NCBI GenBank assembly: GCA_034508935.3
Contig: CM067450.1
Location: 2,710,404-2,774,403, forward strand
Direction: 5' to 3'
Length of the DNA stretch: 64,000 bases
Source: Berghia stephanieae
Lineage: Eukaryota > Mollusca > Gastropoda > Nudibranchia > Aeolidiidae
Shown here: one piece after another, positions 50,006-60,957 of the stretch
Layout of the letters: each line of letters begins with the position of its first letter
Numbering within the stretch: the stretch's first letter is position 1
Made by a program: the position numbers and the translations under genes
The notes under the pieces: generated by a model
Told to the model about the DNA's origin: nothing
The model's input: the letters and a program-made list of their open reading frames with translations, nothing else
Databases searched by the model: none

Positions 50006-50224
50006 TTTTAGTTGATCCCTATTGATTGAGATCCTGTGGCGGTTTTGTCGGTTTGGAACTTCCGGTGGCTCAGACAAGCTACAAAGATCGTCTTGTATAG
50101 TAAAAATAAAGGGAGTTAAAATTACTCTTAAGATACAAAAGAAAATAAACGACGTTTCAGCCTTTGGCCTTCTTCAGGTAAACAAGAAAAGTAAATAATA
50201 TTACATTGGTATTATAGTTAAAAC

Positions 50225-50250
50225 AGATAAAAATATGTGTGTGCGCCTGC

Positions 50251-50298
<48 letters not shown>

Positions 50299-50304
50299 AA
50301 GGGA

Positions 50305-50368
<64 letters not shown>

Positions 50369-50563
50369 GAGCAACAATGAGATGAATGAAATGTAAAGCT
50401 AGATCAAAACTATATATAAATCAAGCATAAGATAGGAGGACGGGAAGTACGGGGGGGGGGGGGGTGTCGAGGTGTTATTTAAAAAGATTAGACGGCGATA
50501 GTCATGTTCTTGACCCCTTCCCAGTTAAGATATTGTTTTAAAGGGGGGGGGGGGAAGACCAAA

Positions 50564-50608
<45 letters not shown>

Positions 50609-50696
50609 AGAGAGAGAGAGAGAGAAAGAGAGTGAGAGAGAAAGAGAGAGAGAGGAAGAGTGAGAGAGAGAGAGAGAGATAAAGAGTGTGTGTGTA

Positions 50697-50735
<39 letters not shown>
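50225..50735 (+). repeat. Compound (GC)n, (GT)n, (GA)n and G-run simple repeats
   Basis: (GC)n/(GT)n at 50246-50297, (GA)n at 50306-50364, a G-run at 50450-50463, and GA/GGG-rich blocks at 50540-50735. Alternating GC/GT dinucleotides are the type that can adopt left-handed DNA. Confidence 0.95.
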
Positions 50736-50736
<1 letters not shown>

Positions 50737-50871
50737 GGAGAGGAAGAGTGCCTCTCAAAGTTAAATATAAAATAAAGGAAAGAGATAAGCTAAAAAACAA
50801 GACTAGATTGACTTAACTGGGTAAGATGAGTAAATATGGAATTATTCTAAAATAAAATCAAAATAAACTTA

Positions 50872-51640
50872 GCTTTAAAATGGTGTAGATTCGCCTTTAA
50901 AATGGATATGACAGCTTTAAAATGGAGTAGATTCGCCTTTAAAATGGATATAACAGCTTTAAAATGGAGTAGATTCGCCTTTAAAATGGATATAACAGCT
51001 TTAAAATGGAGTAGATTCGCCTTTAAAATGGATATAACAGCTTTAAAATGGAGTAGATTCGCCTTTAAAATGGATATAACAGCTTTAAAATGGAGTAGAT
51101 TCGCCTTTAAAATGGATATAACAGCTTTAAAATGGAGTAGATTCGCCTTTAAAATGGATATAACAGCTTTAAAATGGAGTAGATTCGCCTTTAAAATGGA
51201 TATAACAGCTTTAAAATGGAGTAGATTCGCCTTTAAAATGGATATAACAGCTTTAAAATGGAGTAGATTCGCCTTTAAAATGGATATAACAGCTTTAAAA
51301 TGGAGTAGATTCGCCTTTAAAATGGATATAACAGCTTTAAAATGGAGTAGATTCGCCTTTAAAATGGATATAACAGCTTTAAAATGGAGTAGATTCGCCT
51401 TTAAAATGGATATAACAGCTTTAAAATGGAGTAGATTTGCCTTTAAAATGGATATAACAGCTTTAAAATGGTGTAGATTCGCCTTTAAAATGGATATAAC
51501 AGCTTTAAAATGGAGTAGATTCGCCTTTAAAATGGATATAACAGCTTTAAAATGGAGTAGATTCGCCTTTAAAATGGATATAACAGCTTTAAAATGGTGT
51601 AGATTCGCCTTTAAAATGGATATAACAGCTTTAAAAAAAA
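50872..51640 (+). repeat. 42-bp tandem array, about 18 units, open as a 14-residue protein repeat
   Basis: Each unit is two related halves: tttaaaatggagtagattcg plus cc, and tttaaaatggatataacagc. Eighteen units are almost identical (a few gtg-for-gag variants). Because 42 is divisible by three, the plus strand reads MDITALKWSRFAFK over and over for about 250 residues from an ATG at 50902. No start context, splice or domain supports a gene, so it is most likely a minisatellite with a chance open frame. Confidence 0.95.
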
Positions 51641-51643
51641 AAA

Positions 51644-51880
51644 AAGAACAAACTACCCAACACGGAACGTTTCGAGCTCAAAACCCTTCCTCAGCCAACG
51701 ACGAAAGACAATAAAGACATAAATACATTACTAAATTTCAGATTGTCAACAATCTGTCGTGTCTTTAAGTTGGAATTTAATTATGTATTTATGTCTTTAT
51801 TGTCTTTCGTCGTTGTGGCTGAGGAAGGGTTTTAAGCTCGAAACGTTCCGTGTTGGGTAGTTTGCTCTTTTTTAAAGCTT
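51644..51880. repeat. Long palindrome adjoining the 42-bp array
   Basis: Left arm gaacaaactacccaacacgg, aacgtttcgagctcaaaacc, cttcctcagccaacgacgaa, agacaataaagacataaata; right arm is its near-perfect inverse ending gggtagtttgctctttttta. The arms are about 95 bp. The right arm is followed by aaagcttttatatccatttt, which resembles the array unit on the other strand. Confidence 0.88.
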
Positions 51881-52400
51881 TTATATCCATTTTAGTTTAT
51901 TACTTTCTACAGTCCACAGCTTCTAGCAGCTTGGGATCACTTAGATTCTCCTCAAAATAAATTTGTTCAAAGACATAAAAGATAATCTTCCCTTTGATCC
52001 TCTTCTTATCTCTGTTGAAGATCTCTCCTTCTTTCTGAGGTTTTTCATTGGTGGTTTAGTTATATCTTGGGGTCGAGCATTCACTTCACACGCAAAGGGA
52101 CAACCCCCCCCCCCCCCCCCTCTACCCACTCCATGTCCACCTAGCAGTGATTGGGTAGCTGGGTTTGTTAGATCTAGTGGGAAGTATTTTGCGATAGACC
52201 AGCGTCCTATCCAAAGGTTAGTAAGCAATTTGTATTGTCTATTTCACGCTATAGAAACCTGATATTATAGCTCTGAAGCTCTACAATTTTTTTTCTGAGC
52301 TACGTGAATATTCTGTCATCTTCCATTTTACTGGTGCTGAAATATCCCTGAAGCACAGTAGAACCCTTTCAAACAACAACAACAACAACAAAACAAATCC
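51881..52400. other. Repeat-rich interval, no gene recognised
   Basis: cttctagcagcttgggatca relates to the palindrome family. A stretch of about 150 bases (gtagctgggtttgttagatc, gtgggaagtattttgcgata) matches 27360-27480 (gtagctgggtccgttagatc, ggtggaaagtactttgtgat), so it belongs to a further interspersed repeat. A C-run is at 52106-52122. Confidence 0.5.
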
Positions 52401-52414
52401 TTTGATTGCAGATG

Positions 52415-52735
52415 GGTTGGATCTCTGACAGTCGTGACGTCACTTCCCTCGTATTGACGCATGGTAACTTAGTAACTGGCTCTAAACTATCGGAACAATG
52501 GCGGACGCCCTTATGAAATATTTCTCCGGCAAGCATTAAAACGTATCCAGAGGAAAAAAAAAACACATTATAAATCTGATCATGTTTTGACTTTTACACA
52601 TTCTGATCACAAGACATATGAAAAATTCTAGCCAGCATGAAGAATAAAAAGTACAGATTTTCTTTGTTTAGAACCACGATGGCCGCCGTTGCTGGGAGAC
52701 GTGACATCAGACTATTGAATCCAATTCAAACAAGA
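52415..52735. mobile_element. MITE family D, copy 1
   Basis: About 310 bp, homologous to 61710-62015: ctaaactatcggaacaatgg, gtatccagaggaaaaaa, cattctgatcac, ttctagccagcatgaagaat, tttctttgtttagaacca and gacgtgacatcagactattg. The ends (gtcgtgacgtcacttcc and the inverse of acgtgacatcagac) form imperfect inverted repeats. Confidence 0.7.
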
Positions 52736-52814
52736 CATTGAGGTTTCCTCTTGAAATCTAGGGGGTCTTTGATAACTTGGTCGATTGATTGAGCACTTAC
52801 TTCATTTCCCAATG

Positions 52815-53065
52815 ACTGGGTGGGGTTCCTGACCTCCCAGAGTGGGCAGGGAGACACTCTTTACTGAACTGTGTCTTCTATCCCCCTTATCTGTTTTCCA
52901 ACATGCTTTCTGTCTTTGCCTTGTAATGAGATTACTTCGTTTTATCAAGGCTCTGGCTGCAGTCCTTGGCTAAGAGAGAGACAGTCGCATGTAAATTGTT
53001 AGCTTTCAAATATATCATATTTCCTTGTAAATAATCTCTCTGTTATGTTGCATTTTTTTGGTTTG
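52815..53065 (+). repeat. LINE-like repeat, 5' part
   Basis: tgggtggggttcctgacctc, ccaacatgctttctgtcttt and tgtaaataatctctctgtta match the front part of the family. It is cut off in a T/G-rich stretch at about 53055-53130. Confidence 0.7.
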
Positions 53066-53261
53066 GTTTTTTTTTTTTTTTTTTGGGGGGGGGGGGTGGT
53101 TTTGTTTTTGTTTTTCCTTTTTTTTTTGTTGTTGTTGTTTATGTTTTTGTTTGGTGATTTTTTAAATTAATTTTTTTTTATTTATTATTTTTGTTGTGAA
53201 TATGATATGAAAACCTTTCAATGTTTTCGTATTTGTGTGATTCTGTGCTTGTAATTAAAAA

Positions 53262-53390
53262 CGTGAGCATTTATCTAGCGGAATATCCGCTCAACATGCT
53301 CAAAACGCTTTACAAATGGTCCCAAACCAACAGTAACATTTAACGTGTAAGACGAGAGATATCGCCTGTTTGACGATAATACATTTTTTT
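53262..53390 (-). repeat. tRNA-derived SINE, family 1 (tail part)
   Basis: Reverse-strand match: gtgagcatttatctagcgga, tccgctcaacatgctcaaaa, cgctttacaaatggtcccaa. Confidence 0.65.
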
Positions 53391-53399
53391 TATATAGCT

Positions 53400-53970
<571 letters not shown>

Positions 53971-54847
53971 ACTAATATAACTGGACTCATTTCATTTTTT
54001 TTTTTTTTAGTGTTTGAACTGTTGAAAAAAAACACTGTCGAAATAGGATCGGTGTTTTCGCAGTTGTCTGAAAGTGAGAAGCTTGGTATCTCATACAAAA
54101 TCGCACAGTTTGTGAAATTGTTATCTACAAATATTAAAGGTATCATTTGAAATTGACTGTATACGAATTTTAGTCGTTTTTATATATTCTTACACGTACA
54201 GGTGGCACGATTTTTCTTCGTAAACCACAATCAATTTCGTACCGGCTCCTCCTCTTGTTTGAAGAAATGTTTCCGGGTTCTGTTGTCTGCTGTCATTGGT
54301 CATATCATATTATCAGAGATCAGCAAATCACAAAATACCAATTCACTTATCATAAACACAAACAAGTTATTCTTTTGTAGAATCTCTTTTATATAGTGGA
54401 CTGGGCTTAACCAGGTCCACTCCTCCTACTCCTACTCACTCCTACCCTACTACTCCTCCTACTCTTACTCTTACTCCTGCATCATGAATTTGAATTATAC
54501 TCCATACTCTCATGACTCATACCGTGTCCTCGGAACTCAAATTTGCTAACTGTGGCCCTGGGCTAAACTGAATTTCTTTCAAATTGTAATTTTTTTCTTT
54601 TATTTTATTTAGTTAGAAAGTAAAGTAATCATCAAATTATCAATAATCAATAGGCCACTTCTATTTGCAGCAGTACTGCCAATTGTGATTTCCTCTAACT
54701 ACTGCGAATATAAGTAAGATAGTGTTCGTATTTGTTATTCGCAGTAGTACTGCAAATAGTAGATATTCCTTTCAGTTGCATTAGTAACAGACGAGCCTAG
54801 AGCTTTATTGTATACAGGATTGGGCGCAAAATGTACATAAACTGAAT

Positions 54848-54852
54848 TATTA

Positions 54853-54931
<79 letters not shown>

Positions 54932-54979
54932 GGTGGTGGTGGTTGCTATAGTTTTGATAATGATGTGGAGGTTGCTGTG

Positions 54980-55015
<36 letters not shown>

Positions 55016-55116
55016 ATAATGATGTGGTGGTGGCTGTAGTAGTAGCAGCAGTTTATTGATGGTAACTTCTATTATTTGCAGGACACTGAGATATGAGTCA
55101 TGAGCAATGGTGAGAA

Positions 55117-55181
<65 letters not shown>

Positions 55182-55210
55182 GAGAGAGAGGGAGAGAGAG
55201 AGAGAGAGAT
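54848..55210 (+). repeat. (ATT)n, (GTA)n and (GA)n microsatellites
   Basis: ATT at 54848-54930, GTA at 54979-55014, GA at 55125-55208 with a few interruptions. Confidence 0.95.
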
Positions 55211-55867
55211 CCTGGAACTTTCTAAATTATATATAACTAACTGTAATAAAAGGGGACGGAACTATTCTCATTAAAGTAATCTGACAGATAAGCTGATAGA
55301 TTTCAAGATGTGAACGAATGATCAAGTCTGAGAGGTGAGGACTGGGAAATTTTCATAGATTGGATTGGGTTAGCAAAAACAAAACAAAACATGATCTTAT
55401 CAAGTTTCAGACTTGAAGGAAAAGTTGAAATGTTCAAAATCTCAATTTTCAGTCACACAAAATGTTTCAATCATCCCTCCTTTTCTTTCCATCTCAAACT
55501 AACACACTCATTCAACCTCAAACCATTCGACAACACGCCATTTTGAACAGTGAGAGGACAAAGACTAATTTTCAGAGATGGGAGAGCGCTTCTACTACTG
55601 CGATTAGTGATTACGCCATGAAATCACTATTTGCAGTACAACTTATCAATATTGTCAATACTTGACTTTGATTGGCTACTTCAATGAATGCACCCTGACA
55701 GTAAAATGGGCTTAACTCGGTTAACTAGACAATATCAATATGTCACACTTACTTCCTTTCAACTACAACTTACTTCCATCTTAATCACAATCGAGCAATC
55801 ATTGTTGTAAAAATTATTAATTCAATTTTATTGTAAACCTTTTTTTAAAAATATTTTCATCAACCAG

Positions 55868-56139
55868 ATGAGTACTGAGGTATCTGTCAAAGATGAAGCT
55901 GCTTTAAGATCAGCCATTGCCGATGTGAGAAATGACGACACTGATGTAAACTATCTCATCAGTGGTCATGTTGACGGAAACCCAAATCTGGTGGAGTTGA
56001 GGGCTACGGGTTCTGACACGACCGAACTTGCATCCCTGATGGACGAGGGTGAAGTTCTCTACATCCTGTCTAGATACACATCTACATTTGAAATGTCGAC
56101 GGTTACTAAATTTGTCTTTTTCATTGGTACGGATCCGTG

Positions 56140-56235
<96 letters not shown>

Positions 56236-59200
56236 TTATTAAGGCTTTTTTAAAAAAGCTATAAATGATAACTAAAAGAATGTTATCCCTTTATTATTAT
56301 AATTATATTTATTAGAATAATTTGTTCAGAGAGATGTTATGACCATTGATCAATGGCCTAAAATATACACTTGAACTGAACTGAACCGTGATTTTTCAAA
56401 ATTTATTTTATCCACTAGCATTAAAGTAATCTGTTAACTGATAATGAACAGATATTTAATATTTTTACTAAGGTTTTTTTTTTGGAACCCGATCACAGAT
56501 AAATTTGAAATACTCGGACCATGAATTTTTCTTACTGTCTGCTATTTTCTTTATGAATGATTTTATTTTTTGCCCTCCTCCAGGATCGGGGAAAAAGTAC
56601 CGTTTGTAAAGAAAGGACGTTTCGGTGTTGTCTTTGGCAGTGTGGAGGCCGTGTTTGGGGATGGACACCATCTTTTCATTGAAACCAGCAGCACCGAGGA
56701 TCTAGACAAGGACAAAATCATTAAATCCGTACGTTGATTTTTATACATTGTACAATATTCATGGGGCAGTGTGGCTCAGCGGTTCAGTCTTTGCTTCGTA
56801 CTCAAAAGGTACCGAGGTTGATCACCCACCGCTGCGCTGTGTCACCTTGAGCAAGTCATTTCGCCCTAGCTCAATTTGTGACGCTGCACTGCGGCTGATG
56901 CCTGGGTTATTCCAGTCTTCCCTTGGAATAGACCCTAGAGATTAATTTCCCCTATCGGATGAATAAAGAGAATTTTAAAAATTTATTTATTAATTTTAAT
57001 CCTTTCTGTCTACGCATACCATATGAATTGTACCCTAGCATTTTCCTCCTGTAGTTGTTTGTTTTAACTGTCTAAAAGAATCAAATAGGGAGAAAGTGTG
57101 AGGCTTACAGACTCTTTTAGATGATTTAAAAGGCAACACATCTGTTTCAAAGTCAGTCTGCAATAGGACTGAAATATATGGGATAAAGACAAAGGAACCA
57201 TGAAAGAAAATATTAAAATGTAATATTGGGATTTTTATTTTTTTTTATTTGGTGTTTGCTTGATTCTCTATCAATTGATTTCAACAGCACTAAAACTTCG
57301 GAGAGATTTAGAATAATTGATTTTCTGAGTTTGTTAGCAAAAAAAAAACACAAAAAAAACAAAAACGAAATTTTAGCTTTTATAAAGCACAATGTCCACT
57401 AAATGTGCTCAAAGCGCTTTACAAGGGGTCCCTGACCAACAGCAACGCGTAACATGTAGAACAAGACATTTGTTCCGACAAAGACAACTCTGTTAACGGC
57501 CAGGTACTCATTTTTACACCTGAGTATGGTGAGAGAATGTGAGTAAAGAGCCTTTTCCAAGGACTCAACTATGCGCTGAGCGAGGCTCGAACCCAGGACC
57601 TTCCAATCCGAAAGCGAGTGTCATACCACGAGACCACATAGCTGCACTCCCTCAACCCTATCACTGACTATCTTGGTATTTAACTATGGCTCATTTAACC
57701 CTATCATTATTTACATTTTTCTGAGGCAAATTATAAGCATATTATTCAAACTACATATTGTTTTTAATTTTTACATGGTATTTGTTGTTGAATATAACCA
57801 GACCTACCTACTACCACGAACATTTCATAGAAATACAAATTTTCTGTCTGGCCTAATTTTAACTCACTCAACCCTAACACCGACTATATCCGTTGTTTAC
57901 CCGGGGTTACTTTTACCCCATGCCTATTTAATACATTTTTATGAGACAAATTATAGGCGTAGTATCAAAGCTCATGTTTTTATTTTTTTGCATGTTAGTG
58001 ATAGTTGAATAAAACTATCTAGATATGTACATGCTCATTTTTAATACACATTTTATTTCAATTTTGAAAAGTAGCCAAAAGTCTCTAGGATTGAGTGAGT
58101 TAAAATAATGTAAAGATCTTTTATTCAATAAACTTCTTGAAAATATACAGTGGGACCTCGATATAACAGTAATAGTGGAACCAGCTTAAAATCCATGTTA
58201 TGACCATGTCCTGTTATATCCGAATTTCAAGGGAAATAATCCAAATGGCCTAAATCACCATTTAAAACGATGCAGTTGCAGGAAGTATGATAACTAGGGT
58301 TAATATTTACCTGGCAGTGTCTGTTTGTTTTGTTTTGTTTTGTTTTGTTTATTTGATATTGTAAACTCCAACAGAACAGTTTTAAACTGTAATGGAAACT
58401 CTTTCTTCTTGTTGTTTGTTCAGTTGAATGACTCGATGGGCACCACGAACAAAGTGATAGAAAACACCGAAGCGTCCACCAGACAGATGAGGGGTTTCAC
58501 TCAGACCCAGCTGCCCCAGAAAAGTGGCAGGCCACAATTCAGCGTGTCGGCCGTTGCATCCAAAGGGCATGCCGTTGAAGTTCTACCAGAGGTCTTTGAT
58601 GACGTGGCCAAAGTTAGATCTGACACGGAGCCTGAGATGTGGATGGTGGCTGGATACAAGGACAACAGCCCTAAAGGTTTGTCAATGAAACAGTTATTCT
58701 CCTTACACAGATAACACATGGTTGTACAGATTTATTGGGAGTTGGTGACCAAATGGATGATAATGATAGTATAGCATATTTACATATATTATTGGGTTTT
58801 TTGGTTTTTTTCAATGCTATTTTCATGTACTGCTTTTTGCTAAGTTGGCCGTTATGCATTTTGATTTCACTTTTTTTTTTTCTTCTAATTTTTTTTTTTA
58901 CATTATTCTTTTCATAGGTCCTTTGATGACAGTCGGCTCAGGCACCGGAGGGCTCTCAGAGCTACAGGATTGTCTCACGGAAGACGGAGCCATGTACGGC
59001 TTGTTTAAGATAGTGTTGACAAATGATGACGACATATCGGTGGTGAAATTTGTCTTTATTTCCTGGTAAGTATTTGCAATGATTATTTTAGATGGTTTAT
59101 GTCCCAGTAGCACGGTGGGGTTTTTTTATTGTGTGCCAATCTCAGTATAATTCAATAGGGGAAGAAAAGATAGGAAAGGTTCCATTATAAAAAAACCCAA

Positions 59201-60957
59201 CAAACCTTTAAAAGAGTTTAACCCTCTCCTTACCAACCATAGGAAAATCGTCACATTCGTCTCGATCCAACCAGCACTTTTATCATTCAGATTTCTTTTG
59301 TAAATCACACAATTTAAAGAAAATGTTTTATTATAGCTATAAATACGTGACACTGTGTTTTAGAGTTCACTTTGCTGATCAATATTATGCATATAATGTA
59401 TTTGTTGCTTTTCTGTTTAGAGGAAGAAAATTCTATTTTTGTGTTGGGTGGGTCTGAAATTATGGGGAAAATTCTGAATATGGCTGGTAAGGAAAGGATT
59501 AAAGGTAAAATTGACACCAAAAAACCTTATAATTTCAGGGTTGGTACAAAAGTGAAGCCCATGACTAGAGCCAAGGTATCCACTCACAAAGGAACAGCTG
59601 AGGAAATTTTTACGCCTGCCCATGTGACCATCTTTGCCTCGGAACCGTCAGACATTTCTGAAGTTGACATCATGACTAAGGTAGGAGATGATGACGATGA
59701 TGGCGGTCCGTTTCTCTTTGTTTTCTTTATAACCAATATACTTGGGCTGCCAGATGATCGTGGAACCGTGAAAATTTGTGGTTGGAAGCGGCACTGTGGG
59801 TACATTTTGAGGGGCGGGGGGGGGGCTTTGAAATTGACTTTGCTTAGTTTTTTAAAAATGTATTTCTTCTGTACAGTAATCCCTCTGTCTACTCTGTATC
59901 CTTTTATTTAAGATGTGCATTATTACTATTTTCTTTCCTTTACTGTATAATGAAAATGTTGCTGCTTGAAGCTCAAAGGAAAATATAACGATAAGTGTTG
60001 AATAGTAAGCTTCAATTTATTAGACAAAGACAGCTACTGTGAACGTTTCGGGTTTCCCCTTTATCAACAAAACACGATGAATAAAACACTCTGGTCGAAT
60101 GAGATATGTGTGAATGGCGTAGTCCTTGGTTTTGTTTATTTACCTTAACAACGCCACTATCCCATTATCTCATTCGTCTGTAGTGTTTCATTCATCCTGT
60201 TTTGTTGATAAAGGGGAAACCCGAAACATCCACATTATCTGTTTTCGTATATTAAATTGAAGCTTACATTAGATTTCACATTGTTATTTATTTCTTCGAG
60301 ATTCGAGCAGCAACATTTACATTATGTAGGTATATGGGAACTTGTTTATGTATTATATTTTTTGTTTCTTCTGTCTTCTTACCTAATCCTGGGTGGGGTT
60401 CCTGACCTCCCACAGTTGGCAGGGAGGCACTTTCTGTGTCTTCTATCCCCCTGTATCTGTTTCCAACATGCTTTTTGTCTTTGTCTTGGAATGAAATTAC
60501 TTGGTTTTGTCCTGGCCCTGGCTGGGAGGGAAACCATCAAATGTATAGTTTGAGTTTTGGGAGATGAAATTTTTTTGTTGTATTTCATCTCTTTGTTATG
60601 CACTGTACTATTTTTGTTTTACACATACATGATTGTAGTTGGGCCTGTGCTTGTGTCAGGATGAGACTTTTAGGTGATCTCAAACTAAGTACACTGACAG
60701 TGTGCTCTTGGAATCTACATCTGTTCCCTATTTGCACTAATTTTCCTTTGTCTTCCTTTTTCTTGGGTGCTTTAATTGGAATTTTAGAACTTTTCACTAT
60801 CCCATTGTCCTCATTCTGACGGATGCTGATATGACCTAAATGTGTTGTAAGCGCCGTAAAACCCTTAAAAACAAAAAAAAACATCTTTCCTAATCTTTTA
60901 TTTTATTATTATTTTTTTTTTTTTTTCTCTTTTCAGGTTAAACTGAGGACATCGTAA
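55868..60957 (+). CDS. Double ADF-H protein with two coactosin-like domains
   Basis: ADF-H domains bind actin. Coactosin-type domains bind F-actin and counter capping; a tandem pair in one protein is unusual. Exons: 55868-56136, 56584-56728, 58424-58676, 58918-59065, 59539-59680 and 60937-60957 (VKLRTS, stop), about 325 residues. Domain 1 (residues 1-138) has ALRSAIADVRNDDTDVNYLI, VTKFVFFIG and GEKVPFVKKGRFGVVFGSVE. A linker (about 139-175) carries SMGTTNKVIENTEASTRQMR. Domain 2 has SVVKFVFISWVGTKVKPMTR then AKVSTHKGTA, matching the coactosin KFALITWIGENV...RAKTGTDK region. Splice phases agree from exon 2 onward. The exon 1 donor is uncertain: GATCC/gtgatt keeps frame but adds three residues (TDP). 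An acceptor-like AG precedes the ATG, so a 5' UTR exon may lie upstream. Twinfilin, the other double ADF-H family, fits less well. Confidence 0.88.
56138..56236 (+). repeat. (ATT)n microsatellite at the start of the first intron of the ADF-H gene
   Basis: About 95 bases of pure ATT beginning within three bases of the inferred donor gtgatt. Confidence 0.97.
56762..56990 (+). repeat. tRNA-derived SINE, family 2
   Basis: ggggcagtgtggctcagcgg, gtaccgaggttgatcaccc, gagcaagtcatttcgcccta, ctgcggctgatgcctgggtt, cccttggaatagaccctaga, tgaataaagagaatttt. It lies 30 bases after exon 2 of the ADF-H gene. Confidence 0.82.
57370..57645 (-). repeat. tRNA-derived SINE, family 1, complete copy
   Basis: The reverse strand reads from gtggtctcgtggtatgacac (A box) and cctgggttcgagcctcgctc (B box) to gcacatttagtggacattg. 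It lies in intron 2 of the ADF-H gene. Confidence 0.88.
57648..57800 (+). mobile_element. MITE family B fragment
   Basis: ctcaaccctatcactgacta, tttttctgaggcaaattata and gtatttgttgttgaata resemble the left part of family B. It is strongly diverged and incomplete. Confidence 0.5.
57863..58099 (+). mobile_element. MITE family B (CTCACTCAACCCTA termini), copy 2
   Basis: CTCACTCAACCCTAACACCG at the left, CTCTAGGATTGAGTGAG at the right, flanked by TTAA on both sides (57859-57862 and 58100-58103). 237 bp, homologous to 21566-21793. Confidence 0.85.
58150..58260 (+). mobile_element. pogo/mariner-like terminal fragment
   Basis: tacagtgggacctcgatata followed by acagtaatagtgg and gtcctgttatatccgaattt, resembling the end of a Tigger/pogo-type element that has TA then CAGTG. 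The partner end was not found. Confidence 0.45.
59222..59498 (+). mobile_element. piggyBac-like MITE A, copy 3
   Basis: CCCTCTCCTTACCAACCAT at the left and ATGGCTGGTAAGGAAAGGA at the right, flanked by TTAA (59218-59221 and 59499-59502). 277 bp in intron 4 of the ADF-H gene, 40 bases before exon 5. Confidence 0.85.
59995..60270. repeat. Long palindrome, family copy 2
   Basis: Arms: aagcttcaatttattagac, aaagacagctactgtgaacg, tttcgggtttcccctttatc, aacaaaacacgatgaataaa; inverse tttcattcatcctgttttg, gataaaggggaaacccgaaa, catccacattatctgttttc and attgaagctt. The centre is about 50 bases (gtccttggttttgtttattt). It lies in the last intron of the ADF-H gene. Confidence 0.85.
60388..60890 (+). repeat. 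LINE-like 3' end repeat, near full-length
   Basis: ctgggtggggttcctgacct to cctaaatgtgttgtaagcgc, cgtaaaacccttaaaaacaa, with all internal landmarks of the family in order. It lies 47 bases before the last exon of the ADF-H gene. Confidence 0.8.

Noticed and set aside
50525-50800. 91-residue Ser/Leu-rich minus-strand frame
   Set aside because: Comes from the GA/G-rich simple repeats.
50902-51714. 270-residue protein of 14-residue repeats as a real gene
   Set aside because: Unit is non-coding-like (TTTAAAATGG words), the start lies inside the array and the frame ends in unrelated palindrome sequence; kept only as a repeat and as a finding.
55868-60957. Twinfilin as identity of the double ADF-H gene
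   Set aside because: Two ADF-H domains fit, but both resemble coactosin (KFVF..W.G, RAK/GRF region), and the twinfilin C-terminal tail is missing.
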